Shown here: piece by piece, positions 52,818 through 63,535 of the stretch | How positions within the stretch are numbered: the first letter of the stretch is position 1 | How the letters are laid out: the number at the start of each line of letters is the position of its first letter | Assembly: GCF_030269925.1 (NCBI RefSeq) | Contig: NC_085112.1 | Coordinates: 9,115,501 to 9,179,500 of the forward strand | Direction: 5' to 3' | From: Bombyx mori | Taxonomy: Eukaryota; Arthropoda; Insecta; Lepidoptera; Bombycidae | DNA: 64,000 bases | The notes under the pieces: model-generated | The model's database searches: none | Told to the model about the DNA's origin: nothing | Seen by the model: only the letters and a program-made list of their open reading frames with translations | Position numbers and translations under genes: made by a program

Positions 52818-53266
52818 GTGTGGTGTCGTGGGACACCGGATAGGAACAAAGTTTCTTATTATATAAATATTAATTTTAAATTATATTAGAGGTGTAAAGA
52901 AAATAACTATTCGGGTATACATTTTTTATTATGATTTTTTATTGATAAAAATAAAAATAAGCGCAAGGGTCAATCACTCCGCAGTGCTATGGAGCAGCCT
53001 CGCACTGGCGAACCGCCTGCATGCTCACGGTATCCCCTACCCCAGGTAAGTATGATTTAGCAAGAGAAATACGAGAACGTCTATCAACTGTGTAACATCA
53101 CGTTACCGCGATTTAGGAATTGTTGAATTTACGTGCAGCGACATCTGTTGATAACAAACTAAATAGAAAAAATCTAACGTTACGGACGTTTTTTCCCGGT
53201 TAGTGTACCCCGCCGCATCGTCTCATAAGGAACTTTGTTCCAAATAAAATATTCTTGTCCCACATA
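52818..53266. mobile_element. MITE-like element holding repeat copy B
   Basis: The left end reads GTGTGGTGTCGTGGGACACC, then GGAACAAAGTTTCTTAT; the right end, in reverse complement, reads ATGTGGGACAAG, then GGAACAAAGTTCCTTATGAG. The paired ends suggest a non-autonomous DNA element of about 450 bp. The central part (52974-53170) is the segment shared with 3046-3249. Confidence 0.45.
52974..53170 (+). repeat. dispersed 200-bp repeat, copy B
   Basis: Matches 3046-3249. It includes CCAGGTAAGTATGATT, a near-consensus 5' splice site, in a conserved position. Confidence 0.7.
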
Positions 53267-53789
53267 GAAGACGAGAATTCGCAGTGAGTACTGCCCATCA
53301 AGTTTTAAATTATTACTCTCGCGCATTATTGAGTGAGAGAACTGTGAATTCTATCATATACTTTAAGAAATGAGATGGAAGTCGAATAACTGGCTCACTG
53401 TTAAAATCGGAGCACAAGACTGCTTCGATGTAAAGACAACGATTTTATTGAAAAGACTAACCGTATTGGTTATCACATTGAATTTTGTGAATATGCAATG
53501 CATATTCTTTTTTCGTTTATTGTAAGCCGTCAATTGACCGAGAAAACATTACAGACTAGCTCAACAACCCGTATGATTTTTAATAAAACAGTTGTAACTA
53601 TTAAATGAAAATTAATTTACTTTAACGGCTGCGTGTTCGCTGATATGAAGCGTTATTTGTACAAAGAGGGGCGCGTGATGCGGGAACTCCACGGGATTAG
53701 GGTGGTCACACACTGCAGTGAAGGCAAACTTGATTTTAATAATCCGTGTCTTACTTTTTTTTCATTTTTTTATAATGCATATATTTAAG
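53267..53789. other. no recognisable feature
   Basis: No supportable feature. Confidence 0.5.
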
Positions 53790-53885
53790 AGTTTCATAGG
53801 TGGAACGAGCTCATAGCTCGTCTGGTCTTAAGTGGTGATTGTGGCATATATACATGACCTTGAAACATGAGGTATTAGTCTCTGT
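53790..53885 (-). mobile_element. decayed Bm1-type SINE 3' end
   Basis: GGTGGAACGAGCTCATAGCT, then TTAAGTGGTGATTG and the CCTTGAAACATGAGG end resemble Bm1 on the minus strand. Confidence 0.5.
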
Positions 53886-55815
53886 TGTATAGCATAGCGC
53901 TAATCGTTCCGTATTGTATTCAGAATTTATTAGATTCTAACAAATTTAGGCACCACTTCGCTGTGACTGTAGATGAATTGGAAAATCGATACACTTAGCA
54001 CATATTGCAAGGTTGCACCAGTCTCTGTTCATAGGAATCATTTGGTACGATTATCCTAATCGACGGCTTAAAAAAAACGTCTAAAGCGCGAATGTTATTG
54101 GGCGAATTGGCATCAATTGAAATGTTATTTATAACAAAATTATCGAAGAGTCCTAAATGAAAAATCTTGTTATTTATAGGCAGAGAACATAAGAACAATC
54201 CACTTATTATATGTTGATGGTTTTATGTCAGAAATTTCCAAATTCAATAACCACTAACTAAGATATTTTTACGATTGTTGGGTACCGGATGTATACATAC
54301 AAGACAAATGATCTAGGATTCAATTTCGAAATACTTTTATAAAGAAGCCGATTCTAGCCTGTGGTATATAACTCCGTAACGGATCACTAACTTGACCAAG
54401 GGTTTCTCACCATCTCAATCTTGCTACCCGTACTATGGGTCAAGGAAGCCTCATTTATCCCCTCTAAATGCCGGCTTCCAAAATAAAGTTATTTGCATTA
54501 TAGAAAACCTTAATTTAGCGGTGAATAGCCGAGTTCATCTTACTTACAACTTATAACCGTTGTTGTGTTTCAGAGATCATTTTTACTATATTTGTGGCAA
54601 AGATTTGGGCTAGTATGACTAACGCTAAATCAAGAATCGATTTAAACATAATTAAAACACACCGACACATGTCAGAAAAGGTTCAGTATTGAATCGTAAA
54701 ATGGATTTTGTTTTTTGTTATGTTAATGTTACGTACCTTGTTCTCTTGTCTCGATTTTGTATTTCCAGCACGCATAAAGAAAAATCAATCAATATTCTAG
54801 CTCGGAATCGTTGAATTTGCAATGCTTTATTTGAAAATGGACATGAAATGCTTATAGTATTGTGAAATGCACTTAATATTACAACAGATAAAATTAAATA
54901 TAAATTAAAACTCACATCGGAGGCAATTTGCGTAACAACACGTTACGGAATGGTTTTCATTGAAAATCAGTTTTGTTATTTGAATATAAATATGTAATTT
55001 TCGTTCATTGTAAAATGTAGCGTATTTATTGTGTTATAGTAGCGAAAGATCAGATTATTCTTATATATATTAGCCTCCATACTTTATCCAACTTGAATTC
55101 AGTTTGTAGTTTGATAAGGCATACGTTATTTGAATTAATACAGCAAGGATCTTTTGCTTGATATTATTTATCTAATAAAAATTGATACAGTGTGTGGATG
55201 GATGGTAGGGAAGTGACATTATTTTGAAGAAGTTATTAGAATTTCTTTGAAAACTGTTTTGTACAAAAGTATGGATGGATGTGGATGAAATGTTTGGATA
55301 CATGAAATGTGAGGTATAGATTTAGAATAGACACTAATACACCGCCTTTACCTGATAGCACTGTTCATTGTGAATAAAATGCCTTATTGCATTTATAGTT
55401 TGCGAAGCGAATGCTGCTTAACAGGCTTTATGTTGCCAAAAATACCTTACATATCCAAGTAGACTAAACGGAATTTTCCTCCGTTTTCATATACCTGAAA
55501 CTAAACCAAAAATAGTTTATTCATAATGTCATTAGAAGAAATAAAATACATTTTAATCTGTCTTTATAATCAACACAACATTTCCATGCTGTTATAACGC
55601 CTTAGAATTCGGATATAGTAATTTCAAATCCTCTGAAAACACAATACAAGTGGATTTTAAATGCAATCACACAATGTCGTATACCGAACACCGTACCGCT
55701 TTATTACACGACTGTACCATTATCCCGCGTTGCACAATTGTGCGTGCTTTCAAGCTATTCTCATCTTCATACTATGCAAAATTACAAGCAAAGAAGTAAT
55801 TCGAATGCAGCTCAC
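53886..55815. other. AT-rich, no feature
   Basis: About 1.9 kb. The minus frames at 53995-54198 and 54718-54915 are AT-rich and show no family signature. Confidence 0.5.
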
Positions 55816-55931
55816 GATTCGCCAGCGTAATGGGGCAATTTCCTTGTCATTTCCCGGTGGCTGCAAGCAATCCGACATCTTGCGGCAAACACTCTTGCTT
55901 TTGACGCTCGGCGGCGACATTTCTTCAGTGT
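55816..55931 (-). CDS. candidate first or internal coding exon of an unknown host gene
   Basis: The minus strand carries an ATG at 55918-55920 in a fair context (GAAGAAATGTCG). It opens a hydrophilic, Lys/Ser/Cys-containing segment (MSPPSVKSKSVCRKMSDCLQ, then PPGNDKEIAPLRWRI) of exactly 35 codons up to a 5' splice-site-like GTGAGC at 55810-55815 (phase 0). The segment is distinctly GC-richer than its AT-rich surroundings. The frame also stays open upstream, where an acceptor-like ACAAAAG lies at about 55932, so an internal exon is possible. No domain is recognised. The plus strand is open over the same bases, so chance cannot be excluded. Confidence 0.35.
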
Positions 55932-56319
55932 CTTTTGTGCACAATGTACTTATGATACAACAGACATAAATCGCATTGTGAATATCTAGTCTTCGAGTTT
56001 GTTTACTGTTCAATATTTTTATTCAGTATGCACGTTTGATCTATCAGTAGCTTTTCAAAAGCGTTTTATTTATTTATCACAAATTTTATAGAATTTAATA
56101 GATATATTCATGTAGGTGGTACTTAAACATTTCGAACTCAATTATCTCAATGTTGGCTTAAAACTTTTGTTGTGAACATGTAAGTTTGATTTTATTAAAC
56201 AACTAAATGTACGCCTACGTGGAAAACACTTTATAACGCGTAAGTAGTGATTTTTAGGCGTGGGATGAAAAGTGAAACGCGTTAACTACCATATGCTTAT
56301 TTAAAGGGCTTCTTCTTCT
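55932..56319. other. no recognisable feature
   Basis: AT-rich; would be 5' UTR or intron if the adjacent exon is real. Confidence 0.4.
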
Positions 56320-56465
56320 TCTTCTTCTCCATCGCTCCCTCATTGCTGAGGATCGTGACTCCGTTTTAGCTTGTCGACTGTCAGCCTCCATCGGTTCCGG
56401 TCAGTTACCTGGTGTAGTGCAGCGCTAAGTGGTCCGCTGGTTTGCTCGGAGATCTGGTCGGATTA
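56320..56465 (-). pseudogene. LINE C-terminus with GAAGAAGAAG tail
   Basis: The minus frame reads NRWRLTVDKLKRSHDPQQ and stop, followed by GAGCGATGGAGAAGAAGAAG. A short RT C-terminus with a trinucleotide tail, of RTE-like type; heavily truncated. Confidence 0.5.
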
Positions 56466-56471
56466 AATTTA

Positions 56472-57130
56472 AGGGCTTAACAGAGGGATTTTGAAACGCA
56501 TTGTTACTTACGATGAAAAATGGATTCATTTTGATAATTAGCAATTTTTTTAGCTGTTGCTGTGCTGTGTAATGCTGTTGGTAAGCAGTCATTATGTTGG
56601 TTAGACTTAGGTTCGGCACCCAGGCAATGTCCCAAACGGAAACTTACAAAAGAATGTCATGATCACTGTTTGGTCTAGTGCCGGTATAATCCATCACAGC
56701 TTCTTACTAAATGGGACCAGCACTACTGCTCATGTACACTGTGGGGAACTGGACATAATAATGGAAATTTCGCGAATCTCTAGCCAGCCTTGCTTAATCG
56801 CTCGACCCCGCTGCTCCTACACAACAACGCTTGACCTTATACGGCACAACAGATGGTTGGTGGACGGTGGTCTATAAACTACAAGAGCTAGTTGGATGTT
56901 TTGCGTTATCCAGCAAACTCACCGATCTTACGCCGACAGACTTCTACTTTTTCCATCGTCTGAACAATTTCTTGACAGGGAAAATATTCGATTCCTAGAA
57001 GCAGTACAAAATGCCTTTTTGAACAATTTGTTGGCTCCCGTACTTCATCAAGAAGGGCATTGAAAAATTGCCACCGCGCTAGTAGAGATGCCTCCATACC
57101 GTGTGAGCATGTTTTGATTGATAAAAATAA
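56472..57130 (+). pseudogene. decayed DD34D-type mariner transposase, C-terminal two thirds
   Basis: Plus-strand remnant in several frames: ILKRIVTYDEKWIHFDN (first catalytic D in DEKW), PNGNLQKNVMITVW, AGIIHHSFLLNGTS, LLLHNNA at the second catalytic site (H-D-N-A expected, D changed to N), LTDLTPTDFYFF (third site D retained), LNNFLTGKIF and FIKKGIEKL near the C-terminus. About 60 bp of unrelated-looking sequence sits after the first motif. Stops and frameshifts occur throughout. It is unrelated at family level to the DD37D copies. Terminal repeats were not identified. Confidence 0.7.
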
Positions 57131-57594
57131 AGAATAATCTTAAAGAATAAATTACTTAATTTCTGTGTATATTGAGCTGCAAATTCGTAAGTATTATTTG
57201 ATAATGTTCAAGCCGAATAGTAGGTTCTTCAGTTCAGTACGAAAATTTTCGAATTCTGTACATACTTTCGTTTTTTATAATATTATCTGTTATATAATTT
57301 CATCAACAAACAGTATAAAAATTAATTTCAAAATTTTTCAAACCACAATGTCTACTTTTCCAACATCTAATTTTCAAAAAGTTTTATGACAGTTTATTTA
57401 CTAAAATTAAAATCTAAATAATGAAAATAAAATCTTTACAAATAATATTTTTTACATGCGACATGTACATTAAAATCCGTTCAGCAGTTCCAGAGTGTGT
57501 CTGCAAACAAACAAACAAACAGACCGAAGATGATCCTAAATATCGTTGGTTTAGGATCTATGGTCGTGTAATAGAAATTAAATGCGTAAATAAT
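57131..57594. other. no gene; Helitron-like internal phrase
   Basis: 57472-57530 (AAATCCGTTCAGCAGTTCCA, then ACAAACAAACAAACAGACC) resembles Helitron interior sequence; ends not found. Confidence 0.45.
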
Positions 57595-57680
57595 TATTTG
57601 CTTAATTACTAGTGGTATGGAGTCTTGTGAGCCTTGTGAGTTTTTTGCTGTGAAGCAATAATGCACGAAGAGCTTACTCT
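57595..57680 (+). mobile_element. decayed Bm1-type SINE fragment
   Basis: TTGCTTAATTACTAGTGGTA, then AGTCTTGTGAG and GTGAAGCAATAATGCA recall the Bm1 middle. Confidence 0.5.
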
Positions 57681-58186
57681 GTATTATTATTATGTATTAA
57701 GAAAAGGATTGTATATTATCATTCAACTACAGTCATTTAGATTGTTTATGAGCTATTATCATTCATAAAGAACAGACTGAGAATATTTAAACTTCTTTTC
57801 TCTTTTCTGTTTTAATTGTAACAGTATCAGAATAAGCGTAACAGCGTCCGATATAAATTTAACAAATGAAGCGATTTTTAAGTGAGTGATCAATATCTAT
57901 CCAGAGGCGTCTGCAGTAGCTCCACGGAAACGTTGTCGCAAAAGTACATTGAAAAGTTTTCTTGTTAAAACTTCTCTATTCCGGAATGAGAATAATAATT
58001 CTTGAAATCACTTCCTTACTTATGAACGAAGTCCATATTTTAGTCTTTCGGATAACTATTCAACTGCTCGTTACTTTTGTAAATACGATTTTCTTTCTTC
58101 CAAGTGTACTAACTGGTTTTATATTCCGTTCCTTAACCTAGTGCAAAACAATAAAATAAAATAATTAACTCAATAACCATTCCATC
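57681..58186. other. no recognisable feature
   Basis: AT-rich. Confidence 0.5.
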
Positions 58187-58600
58187 AACATCATCTCATT
58201 TTGAGCCGTTTGATACCCACTGCTGGGCATAGACCTCATCTTTTTTATGCCACAATGTTCGATCGCCCACCATTCTCATCCACATCTGACCCGCCATCCT
58301 AGCAATGTTATCGGTCTATATTTCCACAGATCTTTCTGACACCTTTACGGCCTAATTTTGACCACAATTCCGTCACTATCCGACTCTATCTATTATTATT
58401 TCGCCTTACCAAGTGTCCAGCCCAACTCCATTTCAGATCTGCTACTCTCTTATCAACACCCGTAACTTTTATTTTCAAATCTGAGTATTACGAACCAGAT
58501 CTGTCAGATTGATGCCGAGCATAGAGCTTTCAATAGGTCGCTGTGCAATGCTCCTTCTGCACATATAACCAGTAAATGTATTATGTTTATGGCATTGAAA
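58187..58600 (-). pseudogene. decayed RTE-like LINE C-terminus
   Basis: Over several minus frames: QRPIESSMLGINLTDLVRN, NGVGLDTW (for K-W-W-A-GH), DNIARMAGQMWMRMVGDRTL and DEVYAQQWVSNGSK before a degenerate (GAT)n tail. Same family as 48510-49030, but old. Confidence 0.6.
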
Positions 58601-58815
58601 TTTTTTTTATTGGGCTCACTAGCTTACGTCCTGCCCAGTGTAAAGTGCTCACCGGAGTTCGTAGATACTACAAGATAAATATCACCATCAGATATTAGAT
58701 ATTTATTACATTCTCTAACAACTGTCTTATCCTTATACACATGGCTTTGCGGCATAAATAGGCCAGATTCAGTTCCATTACTGAGTAGATCGAGCCGATG
58801 ATGTTAAGTGTAATT
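58601..58815 (-). mobile_element. decayed Bm1-type SINE
   Basis: TTTTTTATTGGGCTCACTAG, TAAAGTGCTCACCGGAG and GCGGCATAAATAGGCC resemble Bm1 on the minus strand at high divergence. Confidence 0.45.
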
Positions 58816-60945
58816 AAAATGTTTTAAAAAATACTCTCGCCCCAACCTCCTAATCTCGTTTCTTTTGATCTAGAAAATCTTTGTAATAATAAATGTTTCA
58901 TAGAATAATGCCAACATGAAACTATGTTGGAGCAAATCGAACAATATAACCTGAAAACTTAGTCCTTCTGTTTCCTACAAACATGAACAAATTATCATTT
59001 TCCTATCTCCTTCTTAATTACCACTTGAACCGATAATAAGAAATTTATATGAACCATTAAGGAATCGGCACCTCGTTAAGATAAACCTAACGAAAACCTT
59101 GCACTAATTTCTCTAGCTACATAATGCTGATATAACGTTAGAATTCATAAATGTACAATATGTTTCTTTTTAGGACTAATATTAAGATTTGTATTAGTAT
59201 ACATATATTATTATTATTATTATGAGATTGATATTTAATTATATCACAAAATTTAATTATAGTATAAAAGTACAAGTTTTACTATTTCAAAATCATTCAC
59301 AAATATTACGTGTAACAAAAAAAATTGTATCATTATTGAATTTGTAAATACTTTTCTTCAAAACTTTTTTCCAAGCACTCAAATTGTAATCTCACTTTTT
59401 TAAATTATATTTTGTAGCATTCGTCTCGTTTTTAATGGAGCGGGCATCGGCACATCCCCCGTCAGATCTAGTGAAGACAAGCGGAAAATTAGAAAGTAAA
59501 TACTGATACCCTGCATTCTGACTTCAACACGAGGAGACGTTTTTGAAAGAAAAAAAAAACATTTACCTATTCCAGTTTAAAAGAGAAACGGCTAGATAAT
59601 TAAGCAGTAAGAACGGAATAAGGAGATCTTTATTCAATTAAAAGGGACATCGTACCGCAGGCGGTATCAAGACACACCCCGGAGGCTTAGGAGACAAATT
59701 TTCCTGAAAACAAATGCGATTCAAATTCAGACAAATAGTCCCGCCGCGGAAGAAGCCGTTTACCAGGAAATTCGTCCATCACTCTTAGGCCGAACATTAT
59801 TTTCTTTCTTTTTCTTTCGATTTCAGGTTTGCGAAAAATTGTACACTAATTTACTAACAAGTGATCAATGCTCACTTATGATAATCTAAAGAATAATCTT
59901 AGCAAATTAATAATTAGTTTGAAGAACAAATAGAATCATTAAATATTCACGGTCAATTTTTATTTTTAAAAAACCTCTTAATTGTTGGGATCAATGGATA
60001 TAATAGAAGTGAAAAAAAGCGAAGTGGCCACTTATTCTCGGCGGTCCTAATTGGAGAGCTCCTTTGATGCAGGAGGATGATAGAGCAGAAAATGATCCGC
60101 TTACCGACATCACTTCTCGTTATGACGTCGAATTGGTTTAGCCAAACCTGTTGAGGTGTCAAACAAGTGAAGTCAGTAACGCCTCTTTTTCCTTTTATTT
60201 CAATTAAACTAATTTCTACGCTGACTTAGGGGTGAGTTGTCTTGTACTTTTTTACTTTAGCTAAACTTAAAGATTTTTTCTCGATAAATAAGAAAATCGT
60301 TTTAATTAACTACCAGAAGTCATAAGCTCACAATGTGAGTGCTGTTTCTCACACTGAGACTCTGGTATGAGAGGAAGAACTTCGCTGTAGAAGAATTCAT
60401 GAAACAAAGTCATCATTATTTAAATCAGCCAGCTATTTCTACCCTTTCTAGATATTTGTATCGACGCCTTGACGCCTTAGCATATATGTGTAAAAAATAA
60501 GTTCTAACTTTGACTTATCAACTACTTTAAAATTATTAAAGCAAAAATACATAGTAATCAATAAAAATCAATTTAAAAATTGAATTCCAACAACAGAAAT
60601 AAAATATCTGAATAGATTCCAACGATTATAATTATATATATATAATACTGTTTATTATTTTTTAATGTTAATATAATTATGTAAATTTGTTGTGCATAAT
60701 ATATTTTCTATAATAAGGCGGCTTGGGGTATTCGACGAAAACTATAAAACCGCAGAACTGATACGAGCACTGTAACCACATTCATTTTGTATTCAATCAA
60801 TTGTTGTCGTTAACAAATAAACGAAAACGAATTTTGTTCATAATACCAGCTAGCAAGAGAAACGTTATTGATCTACTATATTTAAACACCTAGAATAGTT
60901 AGTCACATAGCTAAACAGATTTTGATTCAACTCCAAAATTATTGT
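58816..60945. other. mostly AT-rich, no gene
   Basis: A unique-looking GC-richer block lies at 59640-59790. A TATAAAA word (60745-60751, after GAAAAC) is followed by a moderately GC-rich stretch and could be a promoter of a host gene or an old LTR; unproven. Confidence 0.45.
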
Positions 60946-61318
60946 CTTTTTTTTTATTGCTTAGATGAGTGGACGATTTTTTTTTTTTTTTTATTGCCCT
61001 TGTAGGCAGACGAGCATACGGCCCACCTGATGGTGAGTGGTTACCGTCGCCCATGGACTTCAGCAATGCCAGGGGCAGAGCCAAGCCGCTGCCTACCGAG
61101 CTCACGGCCCACCTGGTGTTAAGTGGTTACTGGAGCCCATAGACATCTACAACGACGTAAATACGCCACCCACCTTGAGATATCAGTTCTAAGGTCTCAA
61201 GTATAGTTACAACGGCTGCCTCGCCTTTCAAACCGAAACGCATTACTGCTTCACGGCAGAAATAGGCAAGGTGGTGGTACCTACCCAAGCGAACTCACAA
61301 GAGGTCCTACCACCACTA
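60946..61318 (-). mobile_element. Bm1-type SINE split by a nested LINE tail
   Basis: Minus-strand Bm1. The 3' end with A-tail occupies 60946-60976 and the body 61097-61318, broken within the GTGGACGAGCTCAC word. The intervening DNA is a CR1-like tail. Confidence 0.85.
60977..61096 (-). mobile_element. CR1-like LINE 3' tail nested in Bm1
   Basis: A-tail (T-run from 60977), then the standard tail up to GGCAGCGGCTTGGC (minus strand). Flanked by CGA on both sides (60974-60976 and 61097-61099), a probable short target duplication. Confidence 0.85.
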
Positions 61319-62333
61319 AATGACTATTTCATTAGGTAAAAATTTCACGATGACGTCATATAATGTCATTATGTATTTTAAACTTGACAAATCATATTTA
61401 GCAGTAGGTAGACACAATTATCAGCAAAGACAATTAATTTTTTTGGATTGTTGTGAGCATCAACTTCTTATTTCTACTTTATAAATAATACGGAAGAAAA
61501 TAAAATAATACAAATTCTTTTATGTATTAAAGTTCGTCCATATACAAAAGATGGCTGGATGAGATGATGAGATTGATCTAAGTGATAAGATATTTATTTA
61601 TCTGTCTAAGCCTACAGGTAAGGTGCCATTTCTGTACCATCATGATGGATTATCTTGCAGAGTAATAATACGTTGTGGTTTAAATGTTAGGGTGTCTAAT
61701 AACACAACATCTTAATTAAAAATTACTACATACTAATACATACTAATCTACATACTAATCTCAATTGTGCGTATTCGACTTTCAATTTTATATTTGCTGT
61801 CATGTAAAAAGTCACTTCAACGTGCTTCCAATTTATAATGTTATATTTTCCAGCATATTAGGTATTTCCCGTAAGTGGTTCTTTCAAAGCTATAAAGATT
61901 CTTTGTAAGTATTCATTTTTATTGGTTCATACAAATCAGTTCAAGATTTCAAAGGGTCTCGTAGTAATAAAAAAAGTATTATGTGACTAAAATTTCAAGA
62001 GCGTTTTCAACGAATAAATATACGACTAAGTATTTATGAACTTAGGTCTTTTGTAGATATTGTAAAGTTCAATGTTTAAATTAGCAGTAAACAAGACGGT
62101 TAACAAAGTTAATTGACTTGGCGATCTGCAAAAAATCTGGATGGCTACTGAGTTAAATAGGGCGCTTTGTCACTTTAATATTTTGCTCTAAAATTTTCTA
62201 TTTTAAAGTTTGCTAAAAGATCTTACATGAGAAAAGTGTACAATAGAACAGTAGAAAATCTTCATTTATGTATATTTTTATTAAATATTTTGTGGAACTC
62301 TCCTTTGCCACGTATAAATAAATATATAAATAT
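61319..62333. other. no gene; short tandem repeat
   Basis: TACATACTAATC-type repeats at about 61727-61762. Otherwise AT-rich. Confidence 0.5.
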
Positions 62334-62584
62334 ATAAATATTTTACTAACAATCACGCCACGTTAACTGGTCCCGTGATAAGTTCGTAAAGAACTTGTGT
62401 TACAGGTACCAGACACCGGAAATAAATGTAAGATTTTATTATACACATACATATATTTAATATACATCCATATCCCTGGAAAAGACATTTATATTTATCA
62501 TACAAATATCTTCCCTTGGCGGGATTCGAACCCGCGACCCCCTAGTGTAGTGACCATGTCACTTACCACTACACCAGACGGACG
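62334..62584 (-). mobile_element. tRNA-derived SINE, copy 2
   Basis: Inverted copy of 25421-25672; the heads are identical and the bodies differ at about seven positions by eye. The open frame running through its reverse strand (with WRDSNPRPP) is a by-product of the T arm and B box. Confidence 0.8.
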
Positions 62585-63285
62585 TATGATATGGTGGTGG
62601 TGCAAACTAGAATCCTTTATTGAAGTATCAAAAAAATTGTACAAAATACAACTCGATAGGAGAAATGACATACGTACGCATTTTATACTATCAAACTAAG
62701 CTTGAATTTCTTAATCAAAATATAAATAAGCAAAGTCAAGCAGGTACCGTTAGTTCCTTTGTTTGTGTCCGTTTGTCTTTTTTATTTTTGCTTAGTACCT
62801 ATTGACGAATTAAGTATGGTTTTAAAAAAAATAAATATGAATACAACTTGTTTTTTTTTTCAAACGGGATTAACAAAATAAAACAGAAAATGGTATATTT
62901 AAAATGAATCCAAATCATTGGGTAATTAATTACATTAAATACTAGGACATAACAATTGAAATTTGAAAAAAATCGAACAGTCACAATCCAAAATATTCAG
63001 TACTAATATTTGAATATCATTAAGTAGATTTTACTCAAAAACTTTTCAATACAGAATTTGGTGGAGTATCTAAAAATTCAAAACTGGACGCGATATCTAT
63101 AATACATTTAGATTCAAGTGTAATTATCAATTTTCAGCTTAAAAAAAAGAAATTAAGGATACTTTATCGTATGCCTCTAAATCAAATGATTATTTCGTAA
63201 ACGCTTCATGTAAATCGGTAGCATAAAGGGTACGATGATAAAAAATCAAAAGCATTTTATCCATTCGAATCCTACATTGTACTGT
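62585..63285. other. AT-rich, no feature
   Basis: No supportable feature. Confidence 0.5.
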
Positions 63286-63535
63286 CTACTTGGTATTCAG
63301 ATTCAACGTGGAGACACGTATCATCAGTTCACTGTCGGGTGCGTTCGTGACTACAAACCATTTTCCAATTGCCTGCGTTTTGGCCCAAGTAAATAGATCA
63401 CAGCCAATGCTCGAGCATCCGGGTTGAAGGAACGTATGCCTTCCTATGTGACTTCCCGTAAGTGTACGAGGAAAATAGTAGCAAATCTCCACAAAGAACA
63501 GGTATAAATCTGTCTGACACGTTCTACGAAAGTTT
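63286..63535 (-). CDS. candidate terminal coding exon of an unknown host gene
   Basis: The minus frame is open from just after a TAG near 63540 to a TAG at 63286-63288. From the in-frame GTG at 63492 it is 68 residues, but the upstream open part suggests an exon entered by splicing; a pyrimidine-leaning acceptor candidate is ACCTGTTCTTTGTGGAG at about 63487. The protein looks genuine: ICYYFPRTLTGSHIGRHTFL, then QPGCSSIGCDLFTWAKTQAI and GKWFVVTNAPDSELMIRVST, with balanced composition and mixed third positions in an AT-rich region. Conserved-looking Cys, Trp and Gly residues suggest a folded or secreted domain, but I do not recognise the family and no transposon matches. Confidence 0.4.

Noticed and set aside
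62397..62699. A protein-coding gene (100-codon frame; mirror frame at 25417-25611)
   Set aside because: The frame runs through the SINE antisense to its tRNA-like head (WRDSNPRPP is a common by-product of the B box), and the same translation appears from both copies.
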